Positions 47,330 through 60,118 of a stretch of 64,000 nt of DNA are shown here, in pieces. The position numbers and the translations under genes were made by a program. The DNA is from Dryococelus australis. Its lineage: Eukaryota > Arthropoda > Insecta > Phasmatodea > Phasmatidae. The stretch covers positions 133,102,163-133,166,162 of the forward strand of contig CM057000.1 of NCBI GenBank assembly GCA_029891345.1, in the 5' to 3' direction. The first letter of the stretch is position 1; every line of letters begins with the position of its first letter. The notes beneath the pieces were generated by a model. It ran no database searches. It was not told the origin of the DNA and was given only the letters and a program-made list of their open reading frames with translations.

Positions 47330-47790
47330 ATGCACTTCAACATGTTGACATTACCTGTGACAATTTTTTTTTTCGCTAGGGAAAATATTTTCAGAACGCG
47401 AAGACAAAATTGTACAGTTTCTGACTGTATGAACTAATAAAATAAAGCTAACCATGAGCAGAAAACGCAACAAGACTAACTGAAAGGCCTTTTCTTAATT
47501 CACTTCAAGGAATACTTCGCAAAAGTTATTTTACAAAAAAATTCAGGGGCAGCTGCAAATCAGAAATATGCCAAAATGTCCTTCTTTGAAACTACGATAA
47601 CATTTCCTTGTACGAATTTATAGAGGCCTTGAAGTAGCTGTTGGCATCCTCTTCCAGTGTGAATTATCTCATTTCTGTACTAAGTTTGTACATACATTGT
47701 TTGTACGTTTCTAAAAGAGTGAAATTTTTAATTTTGTTACGTATTCACGTGAGAACTATGCGCTTAAAAATAAACTTTTGCGAGAAACTA
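47330..47790 (+). repeat. Family G repeat, copy 2
   Basis: AATAAAATAAAGCTAACC, GAGCAGAAAACGC and TTACAAAAAAATTCAGGGG parallel 31230-31600. Confidence 0.5.
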
Positions 47791-47868
47791 GTAATTGCTG
47801 ATGATGCCTGCTCCCAAAACGCTTATTTACGAGAAGAGAAAACACGTCACACTAGTCGTCTATGGTAG

Positions 47869-48110
47869 AGGCTGTTCACGGCAAATTGAGCACTTTTTAA
47901 GGCCATTAAGGCCATTAAGGCCATGCTCAAAAGTTCATTTCACCTTATCTGTATCTTTTTGGCAATTGTTAATATAAAAGTTGCCATGTAACTAATGGAC
48001 ACAATGCATGCATTTTATTCACTTCAAAAGTTAACGACTGAGGCCCATAATAAGACATGATTATTTGTTTACTATGCCTGTTAGAAGGCCCTTGAAAATT
48101 GCTCACATCG
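47869..48110 (-). mobile_element. Family A MITE, degraded
   Basis: GGCTGTTCACGGCAAATTGA begins an A-type copy in the orientation of 13058-13301. A local 9-bp triplet (AAGGCCATT, three times) is inserted at 47901-47931. The right end is replaced by an F fragment. Confidence 0.65.
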
Positions 48111-48210
48111 CGTGCATTGGAAACATTTGAATACCGTCCAACATGGCTGAAAACGGCTTCTTCACACTGCTGTTTCTCAAAAAGGGGTGACGGAACTAGT
48201 GTGTCTGCGT
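48111..48210 (+). repeat. Family F repeat, fragment
   Basis: CGCGTGCATTGGAAACATTT, CCAACATGGCTGAAAACGG and TGTTTCTCAAAA match the F left half. Confidence 0.5.
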
Positions 48211-48229
48211 GGGTCATGTGACTCTCTAA

Positions 48230-48897
48230 CAATCTGCTTCAAGGGTCAGATTCTCATGATTTTTTCGTTAAATTGATACGTAAAGACAAATTTCAGTATT
48301 ATTTTCAAATATGCTTTCTTTAAATTTGAAATGCTTCTAGTTAAATGGTGCAGTTTTTCTAGAATTTATATGATACGATATTTGTTTATAAACCATATAA
48401 GCTATAACGTTAAGTTTTGAGTACAAGTTAATAGTAAACACGTCATTAAGAACTCTTTATGTGATATTGCAATACTTCCTAGTGTTAATTTTAATTTATG
48501 GCACGTGTAAAACCGGGATCTTTTTTAAATATAGAAATCTTGACACTTGACCGATTAATGTTTGTGGATGAACTATATGGTAGGGATAATAATGCAGCTT
48601 AATGCGAAGATAGGTCAGTAAGTGGAATCATGAAACTTTAAGCGTAAAATTCCAACACTTTGATCTCTGGTCTCGCGACGAGATAAAATGACGACACTTT
48701 CAAGATTGAATGCAAGTCCACGACACTTTGAATTAGAACACTATATCTGTATGGACCTATGGATGTTTATTCTGCCTGTTGCGTGTGAAAATATTGTGAG
48801 ATAGAAGCATTAATCAACATAACATAGCAAAGAAGTAAATAAAAATATGAAAATTCTTTTAATGTAAGTTTTCGAGAGTCTATGCACTTTGTAAACG

Positions 48898-48928
<31 letters not shown>

Positions 48929-49259
48929 GTATTTGTACAAGGAATTATTTGGGAACTAGTTGACAAAGATTACGTTTTTAACATTAGAAACAAATTACAG
49001 TAAATTTCACACGCAGTTGTTGTAGACTTAGTTTATTGTAAATATAGAGCTACTTAAACAATTTTGTATGAAACAACGCATTGTAAAATTTCAATATTTC
49101 AGCTCTAGCGAAAAAAAAAAAAAATCTCTCAACCAGTTTACAAAAATTGCTTGTGAAAGGTACAGAAAATTTTACTGTGTATAATAGGTCATATTCGATC
49201 TCACACTAAAGGCAACGAATGGAAGAAGATTACTAAACAGGTTTTAAATAAATAAATAT

Positions 49260-49327
<68 letters not shown>

Positions 49328-49639
49328 CATTTCCCCATTTACTGCTTCAGATGACAGACTAATTCAACCTACGTAAATATTTATGAGGTATCACAAAAAT
49401 ACACAGTGAGTCCACTTGGCTACTAGCCGAGAGCGAGGTCTGTACGGCAAACAAATTAAATTCAAAAATCACGGATAACACTTATCTGAGGCTTCTCTGG
49501 TAGAAATTATGCACATCGCAATAACTACATAAGGATTCAGAACTTCGTGACCGCTGAAAATATTAATTTAAAAGAACCTAACACTGATTGAAATCTATCT
49601 CGTTACGTGATATTTGAATGAAGAGTGCAATGGGGGTGA
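48230..49639. other. No gene recognised
   Basis: Contains a T tract at 48899-48926, an A tract at 49111-49124 and the (TA)n run at 49267-49326. No repeat family or coding signal recognised. Confidence 0.4.
49267..49326. repeat. (TA)n microsatellite
   Basis: About 60 bases of TA after a TACATACA lead-in. Confidence 0.95.
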
Positions 49640-49690
49640 ATTCCAAAGATGGAGATTTTTGGACATTCGCCATTGCGTTGCAGATGTCTG
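49640..49690 (+). repeat. Left arm of a 50-bp inverted match
   Basis: CAAAGATGGAGATTTTTGG and ACATTCGCCATTGCGTTGCA match, inverted, 55570-55622 with few mismatches. The two arms flank the hAT-like/BEL nest. Confidence 0.7.
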
Positions 49691-50330
49691 TCATGGAAAA
49701 ACAGGACTGAGCACGAAAAAATACTTAAAAAGACAAGCAACCTATGGACGAAAAAATAAATATATCTATACAACACTGGAAAATTCCAAGAGGAAATAGA
49801 TTAAAGAAACAGAACTGCAACTAATTATGAAAAATATATGTTTATATACATGACCAACGGATAACACATAGAAACCAAAACAGGCAAGAAACGTGCTGAC
49901 AAAGTTAAGACAACACAGACAAAATAATTAGAGGTGGGTCCAAGCCCCATTTTGCCGATATTATCGATACCGATACTTTGTGGCCGATCCCGCAGATAGT
50001 GCCGATACAAATTATTTCATTTGTAATTTTTTATATTGTGTCTGAGTAACTTTAAAACGATCACAAAGTTTCCAGGATGTGGAAAAACATGTCAATAAAT
50101 ACAAGTCACTGCGTGTACGACACGGCAGTATTTAAGCACCTGCCCTTTCCCGCCTACTCATTGATTGCATTGCAGTTTAGCATTTTGGTCAGTTTATAAA
50201 AAAAATATTAATTTTATCAAACTCCGGGGCATGATTAAAACACTAACTATTTCTCGCATTTTTAACTGGTTTTGCGACGTAATCAGCCAGCTAGAATCAC
50301 CAACCTCGCCCAATAGTTGCAAATGCCGTA

Positions 50331-50467
50331 TGTTAAGGACAACAGTTTTGAGACTGAGTGCTCTATGGAAACCGTTTTTTCTCTTCTTTCGTTGACTGAA
50401 TGTTGTCTTTGGCTAGGACTTCTATGATCCTAGAAGCAATGTTATCATAAGTGGAAGTTTTTATTGT
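50331..50467 (+). repeat. Left LTR, truncated
   Basis: Matches the first part of the right LTR from TGTTAAGGACAA through GGAAGTTTTTATTGT, then joins pol sequence directly. Lost its 3' part. Confidence 0.85.
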
Positions 50468-52533
50468 ACAGGTACCTGAACATATTGAGAAAAAATTTCG
50501 GAAGTGGCTGGATGAATTACCTCGACTGAGTGAAGTGAAAATTCCGAGATATGTGTATCTTCAAAATGCAAAAACTAATGAGTTACATGTGTTTTGTGAT
50601 GCTTCAAAGGTAACTTATGCAGCTGCAGTGTTCCTGAGAGGACAACAGGGAAAGGAGATCTGTGTGAAAGGAGATCTGCTGAGCAAATCAAGAGTTGCTC
50701 CTTTGAAAAATCTAACGATACCCAGACTTGAGCTTTTAGCATGCTGTATTGGAGCCCGTCTAGCCAGTTCTATAAAGAATACTATTAATGTTGAAATTAG
50801 GCAGTAATATTACTGGACAGACTCAACAACTGCACTGTGTTGGATTCAGAGTGGAGAATGTTGGGGAACCTTTGTTGGCAACAGAGTAAAGGAAATTCGT
50901 CTTTTGACTGAACACAAAGCTTGGCACCATGTTCCAGGTCAAGAGAACCCAGCAGACTTGCCATCACGTGGATGTTCTATGCGAAACTTGTTGTCTTCCA
51001 GATGGTTGGAAGGGCCTATGTGGTTAAAGAAGGAAGAAGGTGATTGGCCTCAACCAGGCACTATAGTGAATGAAGAAGAAGTAAATCAAGAAAGAAAGTT
51101 GAGTGTGATAACGACACTAGTTGATGTTGCAGATGAAGTGCCTTTGATTGCACATATTTTTCAAGGTATTCGAAGATAGTGAGCATGGTTGCATGGATCT
51201 TAAGGTTCATGAAAAATGTCAGGCAGACACATTCAAGAGCCAGTTATGACCTGAGTGTAGAAGAACTGGATCAGGCTGAGAAGCTACTAGTGAATATGGT
51301 TCAGCAAGATGTTTTCACTCTAAAAATGCAAGCTGATTTGAAATCTATAAACATTGTAAAGGATGAGCAGCATTTCCTCAGAGTTTGAACGAAGATAACT
51401 GAAAGTACAGATGAAGAAGGTTTTCTACATCCAATGCTGCTTCCAAGCAAACATAAACTGACTGAAATAATCATCCTAGAAGGACATATGTCAATGTGTC
51501 ATGCTAGAGTTGGAACCATGCTCATAAGCTTGAGAAAAAAATTCTGGCTATTGAAAGGGAGGAGAACCATAAAAAGGGTTATTACACACTGCATACCTTG
51601 CAGAAGACATGGAGCACAGGGAATTGTGAGAGCACCAGTACCACTTCCAGAAGATAGGGTGAGAGAAGCTGCTGTCTTTGATGTAACAGGAGTAGATCTC
51701 GCTGGACCTTTAGTGTTAAAGGGTGGAAAAAAAGGTCTGGATAGTTTTGTTCACCTGTGCTGTGTACCATTGCATACATTTGGAATTAGTTGAGTCTTTG
51801 TCCACAAATATTTTCTTATTTGCACTGAGAAGAAGATTCACATCCCATAGAGGGCGTCCCAAGATCATATACAGTGATAACGGAACCAATTTTGTGGGGG
51901 CGAAAAATCTTATGGACAGTATAAACTGAAAAAATATTGAAGCTGAAGCTGCTGTAACATGAATACAGTGGAAGTTCAACCCACCGACTGCAACCTGGTG
52001 GGGCGGATGGTGGGAACCGTTGATACAAAAGATAAAGAAACTTCTAAGAAGAATTCTTGGACATGCTGCCCTTCAATATGAAGAGTTATTGACTGTAATT
52101 TGTGAATGCGAAGCAGTGGTCAATTCTAGGCCATTGACTTATGTTTCAGATGATCCTAGAGACTTACAACCCTAACACCAGCAATGTTCCTCCAGGAAAC
52201 TTGCACGTGGGAGTTCCTGATGTTGACCAACTCGACCAAGTAGATCAGAATAAGAGACTACTTTATCAACAGAGGTTAAGGGCAGATTTTAGGAGCAGGT
52301 TCAGGGCTGGGTACTTAAGCCAATGGTTGCAAAGTCCAAAGAAAGCTGGACAGCACGAACTGAAGATTGGAGAAATTGTTTTGCTGAAAAAGGAAAAGCA
52401 GGGAAGAATATTTTGACTTTTAGCAAGAGTTGTTGAAGTATACTCTGGTAGAGATGGAAATGCTAGTGTTGTTAAGGCCAAGACATCCTCTGGAGAACTT
52501 GTTCGACCTGTGCAGCGAATTGATCGTCAATAG
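50468..52533 (+). pseudogene. BEL/Pao pol fragment: RNase H and integrase
   Basis: Order seen: end of the reverse transcriptase region (WLDELPRL), RNase H (FCDAS, PRLELLA, YWTDSTTALCWIQ), integrase zinc finger (H-x4-H then C-x2-C in HCIPC), integrase core (VDLAGPL; SDNGTNF; the glutamate block near NSRPLTY), and a C-terminal domain (ELKIGEIVLL). Together these are diagnostic of BEL/Pao. Stops: 50805-50807, 51386-51388, 51927-51929 and TGA near 51959; frames shift near 51170, 51740 and 52150. It cannot give a working enzyme. Strand and family are certain; borders approximate. Confidence 0.9.
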
Positions 52534-52721
52534 AGATATCTGCACCTGTAGAAGAGCTTAAGGGACGAGTGGCATGCCAAGTTTAAAAAGGGACTTCCAG
52601 GAATATGTCATTTAAGGGACCTACTGTGACCAGATATGGCAGAGTGGTTAAAGTTCCCCAGAAACTGAGAAACTAAAGTGATCATTAGTGTTTATTGCTG
52701 ATTAGTCGCACACTCCCAATC

Positions 52722-52733
52722 AAGGTGGGAGGG
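52722..52733 (+). other. Polypurine tract
   Basis: AAGGTGGGAGGG lies immediately before the right LTR, the usual plus-strand priming position. Confidence 0.7.
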
Positions 52734-52987
52734 TGTTGAGGACAATAGTTTTGAGACTGAGTGCTCTATGGAAACAGTTTTTTCTCTTCTTTCTTGTATT
52801 CGCCGAGTCTATGTTGCCTTTGGCTAGGACTTATATGACGCTAGAAGTAATGTTATGTTAAGTGGAAGTTTTTATTGTGTATGTGAAAAAAGTTGTTGAA
52901 GGAATTTTCATAATGCACGTCTTCATAAATTCTATAAAATAAATGAAGTGAGAACAGAATATTGGTAATTTTTTGTGGTACCCAACA
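52734..52987 (+). repeat. Right LTR, complete (254 bp)
   Basis: Begins TGTTGAGGACAATAG and ends TGGTACCCAACA, so TGTTG/CAACA termini. An AATAAA-like word (AAAATAAATG) near 52936 may serve for polyadenylation. Confidence 0.85.
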
Positions 52988-53795
52988 CCATATTTGTCAA
53001 AAACCTCACCACAAAAAAAAAAAAAAAACAGAAAATGAGTAAAGAAGGCAGTGTTTTTAAATACCGCGCAAATGTTTAGTGTGTAAATTGCATTAATCTG
53101 CTTTATATATGCGTACTACTTACTATCTTCATATCGTCAACATTTATGGTTAGAGATGTTTGTTTAAAAATTAAATTAATGTTATGATTCTGCTCATGAA
53201 TGGCCACCACCATAGCGATTTGGCTCATTCGAATCAGATTCGTACATAAAATGATAAATATTGCTGCTAATTGATTTATGAATCGTGTCATGCTGCGAAC
53301 GAAATATCGATGTACAGTGTGGGAGCGATAGGTCAATATACAGTTGATGTTTATGTGATAGAAAACGTACGACAATGACTATTATAGTGTTAAAACTATT
53401 TTTATTACAAATTAATTTTAACCACCTCAATAGTAGATGCCAGTATTATGATTGATTACATTTTATTTTACAAATTTCACCAGGTATGGCTTATATAGAG
53501 TTTAATATGTAGCAACGCCAAAGCCAGACATATCAGTTTCCGTTTAATTTCAAATCACCTGTTACTAAAATATAAAAGTAATGTTAAGAAATTAGTTTTT
53601 CGGTTGCAAAGATTAAATTATTTGTTTGTGAAAACATGTCCTGCAAGATAACCAAGTGCGGTAATTTTCGTGAAGATTAAATCATCTGGGTTGATGAAAT
53701 GAGTAATTGTCCATGGCCAATTGTAACTGATATCGAGTTTGGGTTTATCTGCCGATGTACCTATCAGTATCAGTATCGGTCCAGCTCTACTAATA

Positions 53796-55078
53796 TGTTC
53801 ATATGGACGCCATTCTGAAAATATTTCTGACCCTCTCAAAGTTTATAAGTTTACATTGCCTACCATAGCTCTACGGGACTGCCCAATTTGGTAGAAATTG
53901 GTTGTTTTTCAGAGATATTACGTAATTTTAATTTGTCATGTAGTACTATTTAAAAAAATGGCGGGCAAAGATTTGGTGTGGATACATTTGATGGTTGTAA
54001 TATATACAGCCAGCTGACAAAGTTTGATTGGAATTAATTACATTGTTCATTATATAACATATGAAACTAGAATAGCTATAGGGCCACTATTTTGATAGTA
54101 AGTGTCTGACATACCTAAAACATATCAATTAACATTACCTGCTGCAGTATTATTTGTTTGCCATATTTGGTAGGAATCGGACAGTTATTTTCCGAGATGA
54201 CATAAAAACTTTATTTATTCGTGTGGCACTTTCTTACAAAATGGAAGACGAAAGCGGCTCCATGAAGACATATTTGATGTTTTTTAAATATATACTGCTA
54301 GCATACAAAGTTAAGTTGGAATTTATTAAATGATTTCGAAGATATAGCATACTATGCTAATATAGCTAGATGGCCGCCATTTTCAAAATAAGTGTGACAA
54401 ACTTGAAACATATTTGTACATATCAATTGCCGCAGCACTACGTGTTGGCCAAATTTCGTATGAATATGTAAATTGTTATTACACAAAAACTTTATCAATT
54501 TTCATAGCACTATCTTACAAAATGGCTTTAAAAAGTGGTTGTTTTTTGGTGCATATATTGCTTGTAATAGATACTGTCTGTGTACGAAATTTGGTTGAAA
54601 CTGGTCAAACGGTGTGGTAGTTATGCCAAATAAACCTAAAATATTTACAAATGGCCGCCATTTTGAAAATAAGTGCCTGATAAAGTCCAGTTACTTATAT
54701 TTACGTGGTCTATCTTAGTATTACTCACGTGCCCAATTTGGCAAGAATTGGTTGGGTAGTTTTAGATATTACTGTAAAAGCTTTATTTTTTCATGTGGCA
54801 CTATTTTACAAAATGGCCGACCTATAACAATATTCACCACTGAATTCAATGCTTTTACTTTGTGCTGTCAGCATAAAAAAATTTGATATAAATAGGTTGA
54901 ATGGTTACCGAGATATGAAGTATCAACCTAAATTTTTAAGTAGTCGCCATTTTGAAAATAAGTTCCCAGCGAAGTCGAAAACTGTAATAGTCAAGTGTCC
55001 TTACTTAGTAGTATGTGTGTACCGAGTTGGGTGAAATTCAGTTTACGTATTCAAAACTATGATAATTAAATATTTAGG
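53796..55078 (+). repeat. Diverged tandem array, period about 280 bp, 4.5 copies
   Basis: CCATTTTGAAAATAAGTG-like words recur at 53814, 54093, 54373, 54654 and 54948, about 280 bp apart (the last 294). Between them the words CCAATTTGGTAGAAATTGG and TTACAAAATGGC keep constant places. Units are well diverged, so the array is old. No long open frame. Confidence 0.8.
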
Positions 55079-55079
55079 A

Positions 55080-55176
55080 TTGAAGAAACGGTTTTGTTGG
55101 ACCGTGGCCGATTGTAACAGATACCGATTATGAGTAAATCGGCCGATGTATGGATGTCGGTATCTGTCCAGCCCAA
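55080..55176 (+). repeat. Second copy of the hAT-like right end
   Basis: GGCCGATTGTAACAGATACC, ATCGGCCGATGTATG and GGTATCTGTCCAGCCC repeat the end at 53692-53790. The 280-bp array lies exactly between the two. Confidence 0.7.
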
Positions 55177-55569
55177 AAATAAGTAAGAACAAAATAGGAC
55201 AACACAGCAAAGAAATGCACTAAAACACAGCAGTTTAACCAGACACGACAGAATACAAGCCAGGAAAGCTGTAGTCACGAATATATAGGCACAAAGCCAG
55301 AAATTTCCATGAAGTTCAATATAAAACAGGACAGCAAGTTAAATGCGAAAATCTAATTTAAATATATATGTATACGAAAAAAATACTATATGCGACCAAC
55401 ATACAACACATCAAAGACGAGACAGGCTAGTTATCTACTTTCACAAATAAAACAAACACCACGAGGAAACTCGCACAAGAAGAAGCAGTAGTTTTCCCAA
55501 CTCTGCCTGACAGAATGCGACTTTTCTGGACTTGCAATCTGTCCCCGTCTTCAGGCAGCGACACACGGG

Positions 55570-55622
55570 GTCCGAGAGCACATCTGCATCGCAATGGTGA
55601 ATGTCCAAAATCTCCATCTTGG
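55570..55622 (-). repeat. Right arm of a 50-bp inverted match
   Basis: Inverse of 49640-49690. On the minus strand an open frame (KMEILDIHHCDADVL) runs for about 57 codons; the left arm does not keep it. Confidence 0.6.
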
Positions 55623-55639
55623 CTATCTCGTCACACCTA

Positions 55640-57469
55640 TTCTATACTTTTCTGTAATTAAATTAACATTTTTGTATTTTAGTGCCTACCCCTCCTACAC
55701 TCCGTTTACGTCGAGTTGTTAATCGCAACTTACGAGCAAAACTATAAACTTACACTTAAGCCTATGCTTTAAAAGGGCACACAACACATCACCGCATCAT
55801 CAGGGATTTAAAACCAGGCTACTTTACTATACTCCGATATCTTGCTTCTCCACCAATTACGTCACCAAGGTTGGCTTTTCAGGCTTTTTTGAAAGCCTGT
55901 TTGGAATAAATTTTTCCTTCTCAATTTGTATCTTTCCGCCAGTTGTAAAATTATCGTCACCATAGGTCTCATGACTATATTTATGCCCCAGTGAAATAAA
56001 AACCTGAAGCTGTTGGGAACCTAAAAGAGTTAACGCTATGTCCTACTCTAATGTGAACTTGATTTGACATAAATTGAGACATTCTACCGGAGTCACATAG
56101 CTCCGACAAGCACGACACGACAGCCCCGACACGACACTTAAAACTAAACAATCAATGAAATACAACATAGATCGGACGTAAACCCGACAAATTCTGTCGT
56201 CCGACCAACAATTTTGGACTAGAAATTATTACAATTTAATCGTGCCGTGCGGTGCGAAACACAGATAGTACAATCTTGAAAAATTAAATTGTATGGCAAG
56301 CTTTCCCTACAATGACAAATACGCAGCCTAAAGGGAAAATGTTTTGTAAATTACTGTATTTAAGTTTTAAAACTAATAATTTTATCTTTGTATGCATTAG
56401 CGAAAACACTTTGTCTCCATCATGTATTCCAAATTTCCCGTCTGCCCACCATCATTGGAGCTAGCGTAGTTAATCAGCGACTTCTAAATGGTTCCGAAAA
56501 ATTCTACTCTTCGTGTCGCGTCAGTTAACTGTCGGTCTGTAAATTCGAGCAGTCGCTTTGAAACCATAAATGTCGTGTCGTGGTTGAGATTTTTTCGTGT
56601 CATGCTGTGTTTGTCGCAATACAACTTCAAGACTTGGGACTATTTTTTTCATAATCCACTGCCAACATATCTGGTAGCCAGCACGCACATGTATACAGTA
56701 GCATATAAGTAGCATATACGCAGTTAACGGGAAGTGATTTTTTTTTTAATGGTTTCAAAAGTGTACACTTCACCGTGAACATCCTATACCATCCAAGAAT
56801 CGCGTGCTCCAGATACGAGTATTTATTATTGGCTTGAGGGTTTTGAATGTAAGCCAAGTATGGGCTCTGGTCCAGCGACTAAGTTTCAACACACGCACAC
56901 ATTGATGGAGTGTACACTCTAAACCTGAAACAGTGAGAACTGAACCACATCAGTGGAAACAATGAAAATTGAGCCTTATAACTAATTAATATGATGGTTG
57001 AATTTTAATGACTTATTTATGATTCCCAATGAATGTCGAGAATTCCACTGCCGTGAGTCACATAATTGTTCCCAGTTCATTTGCTTGATTTGCAAGTCGA
57101 CAGCTGTTTACCACCTGACTCTAAGTGAAAGTTTTTTTTTTTTTTTTTTTTTTTTCTCTGATCGATATACTGATTCGGGTATTGAGTGTGTCTCGTTACT
57201 GTGCTGAACTCTGTATGTCTACGGTTGTGGTGGATTTTAAGAACGGCGAGGGGAGAGGCAATAGCAGTGACGCACAGCATTGTTGAGATATACAGTCGCA
57301 TATGCGCACAGGCAACACAAAGTAATCTATAAGAGAAAGCTGATCTCAGGAACTTTGCTTTGAACTGCTGTACTTCGCTTACAGCCACAGTATTCAGCAG
57401 CTCTTTGCATTTATTTAATAACCTCAACTTTCATTTTCAGGGAGAATGAGTAAGTGAAGAAATTTAAGC
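55640..57469. other. No gene recognised
   Basis: CACGACACGACA words near 56115 and GTGTCGTG words near 56570 hint at a MITE that I cannot close. An A-type end fragment is at 56755-56790. A T tract lies at 57131-57155. The 116-codon minus frame at 57077-57427 crosses this tract and is not trusted. Confidence 0.35.
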
Positions 57470-57709
57470 GGCTCTTAACATCGAGGTCTTGAGAGCCGAT
57501 GATGGTGATTGACGTGAGAATGGAGCATCGCCGGAATGAAAGAGCGGGGGAAATGGGATATCACCGAGAAAACTAGCCGATCAGAAGCATCGTCTGGTAC
57601 GATTCCTGCACGTGAAAATCCGGGAGTGGCCCCGATGGGAATAGAACCCGGTACGCCTACCGGTAAGGCGAGCATGCTAACCACTCATCCACCGCGGCCC
57701 CTTGTCGAG
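57470..57709 (-). repeat. tRNA-derived SINE (head-to-head pair, left)
   Basis: On the minus strand: head GGCCGCGGTGGATGAGTGG, GGTTAGCATGCTCGCC, B box GGGTTCTATTCCC, tail CATCGGCTCTCAAGACC. Same family as 57791. Confidence 0.85.
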
Positions 57710-57790
57710 GAGAAGGCTCAGGGCCAGGGAAGCAGGGGTCGGAGAGCAATTAGAAATACAGAGGTGAGGCAGCAATTAACTCCGCACACG

Positions 57791-58025
57791 GGGCCGCGGT
57801 GGCTGAGCGGTTAGCACGCTTGCCTTACCGTTAGGTGAACCGGGTTGAATCCCCGGCCGGGTAACTCCCGGATTTTTTCGTAAGTGGGAATCGTGCCGGA
57901 TGATGCCGCTGATCAGCGGGTTTGATCGGGGATCTTCCGTTTGCCCCACCCTTTCAATCCGGCGCTGCTCCATACTCACCTCACTCCACCCTCATCGGCT
58001 CTCAAGAACTTGCTGTTAAGATCCG
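57791..58025 (+). repeat. tRNA-derived SINE (head-to-head pair, right)
   Basis: Head GGGCCGCGGTGGCTGAGCGG with TTAGCACGC, B box GGGTTGAATCCCC, tail CATCGGCTCTCAAGAAC. The head resembles a tRNA with a long body (serine/leucine-like start). Open frames across it are repeat-derived. Confidence 0.85.
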
Positions 58026-58921
58026 CCCGTTATGTAGTACCTTATGGCATGTCTAGCTTGATCTTTTCATGTCTGGTCATACATTTTCATTGCGATGATT
58101 TAAAAAAAAAATCGAAGAGGGAATGGATACAACCCCTGAAACGTGGCAGCGCTGTTTGTGTCGATGAGCTGCAGGGTGGCCTCACGTGACAGAGCTCGCC
58201 TAGTCCTAAGTCACAAAGCAAGTAAGATAAAGAGACGAAGCTGAGTGCTATTTTGGTGGACCCTTATTTTCCTCTATGTTTGGGCTATTAGGTACAATTT
58301 GCTGCTAACCATACAACTTTTAAACATAATTATTTCAATTTTCAGACAGACGTCTTAGTTACTGCTAATAACAATTTGGTAAAAATGTTATAATTAAATG
58401 CTGTATTTACAAACGGTAAGATGAAACTAAATGTGTGTTTAACAATTGATGGTAGGGAATACATAGGTTGGCTACTCTGTTAACTGCACAATAGTTTATT
58501 ATAAAGCTAATTGTACATATTTCTTTCTTTTAAAAAAGCATTGTCACTGATATCAATAACTCTTGTACCATTTACTCTTAGGCAATCAGCATTTGGAAAT
58601 TCAATAAAGCTCAGTTCCATTTCCTGTAACTGTCTGCAAACATTAACTCCACAATCGCCAGCAAGTAACTAACATTACAAAGGAAACAAAACAACTCAAC
58701 GCTCAGCGCTGACAGTGCATGACTACATCAAAATTATGTCTATTTTATGAATGATGATAAGTATCATTAAACTTATCTTACTTGTGACTTAAGTATATTT
58801 AAAAATAAAATTATATTGTTTATAAAATATACAGCTTTCTTATTAATGAGGATTATTTTAATTTTTTCAACAATTGGTGAAGTCATTCTACCCTATAATT
58901 TAGAGGCCTACGAAATCCCTG
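58026..58921. other. No gene recognised
   Basis: AT-rich; nothing assigned. Confidence 0.4.
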
Positions 58922-59690
<769 letters not shown>

Positions 59691-59937
59691 CTTGGAAGCG
59701 GCGCTAGAGAAAGTTCCAGGAACATGGTCGAAGTTCACAAAGGCGGCAGCAGAATTATTTCTTGTTTAGTTCTGGGAACAAAATACAGCAATAACACCGC
59801 TGGCGAACTCGGTAACTGGTTCCCTCGGGCTGACGCACGATAACGGAAAGCAAATATAGCAAAACGAGATCACGCATAAGGAAAAAAAAAAAAGGAAATT
59901 GAGAAATACGGGCTATATCAAATACGGATAATTTTGC

Positions 59938-60118
59938 CGACCTCCCGTAGCGCAGTCGGCTGGTGCGCCATCGATTTAAGGTGCGGAAGGCACTGGGTTC
60001 AAATCCCGGGCAAGACGTTGGACTTAATTTAAGCTAGGTTATAAGTCTGTCTGCAAGTCGTCCCCTGCCAAGTCTTCCAGAGCAAAACGGGGGGACGTTA
60101 AAAAGCATTTTACAATAC
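59938..60118 (+). repeat. tRNA-derived SINE, GGGGGACGTTAA type, copy 2
   Basis: Head GTAGCGCAGTCGGCTGGTGC, B box GGGTTCAAATCCC, body GTCCCCTGCCAAGTCT, tail GGGGGACGTTAAAAAGC. Closest to a tRNA of the windows's SINE heads, but embedded in the SINE body. Confidence 0.8.

Larger units (their letters stand above)
50326..52992 (+). mobile_element. BEL/Pao LTR retrotransposon, internally deleted
   Basis: Bounded by CCGTA at 50326-50330 and CCATA at 52988-52992, a likely 5-bp target duplication with one change. It contains a truncated left LTR, the 3' two fifths of pol, a polypurine tract and a complete right LTR (TGTTG...CAACA). gag, protease and most of reverse transcriptase are missing. LTR copies differ at about a tenth of shared sites by eye, so it is old. 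Confidence 0.85.
49929..53790. mobile_element. hAT-like element with GATACCGATA ends, holding a BEL insertion
   Basis: Left end AGAGGTGGGTCCAAGCCCC with ATCGATACCGATAC; right end CAGTATCGGTCCAGCTCTAC, an imperfect inverted partner. Ends of the type AGAGGTGGG are common in hAT elements. Apart from the BEL insert, about 1.2 kb is element sequence and shows no transposase. A second right end occurs at 55080-55176, so the true right border is uncertain. Confidence 0.5.

Noticed and set aside
56085..56640. MITE with CACGACACGACA ends
   Set aside because: Similar words occur on both sides, but I could not align the arms or find borders.
59938..60010. True tRNA gene
   Set aside because: The A and B boxes are good, but the sequence continues as the same SINE body found at 25712, and the acceptor stem does not close.
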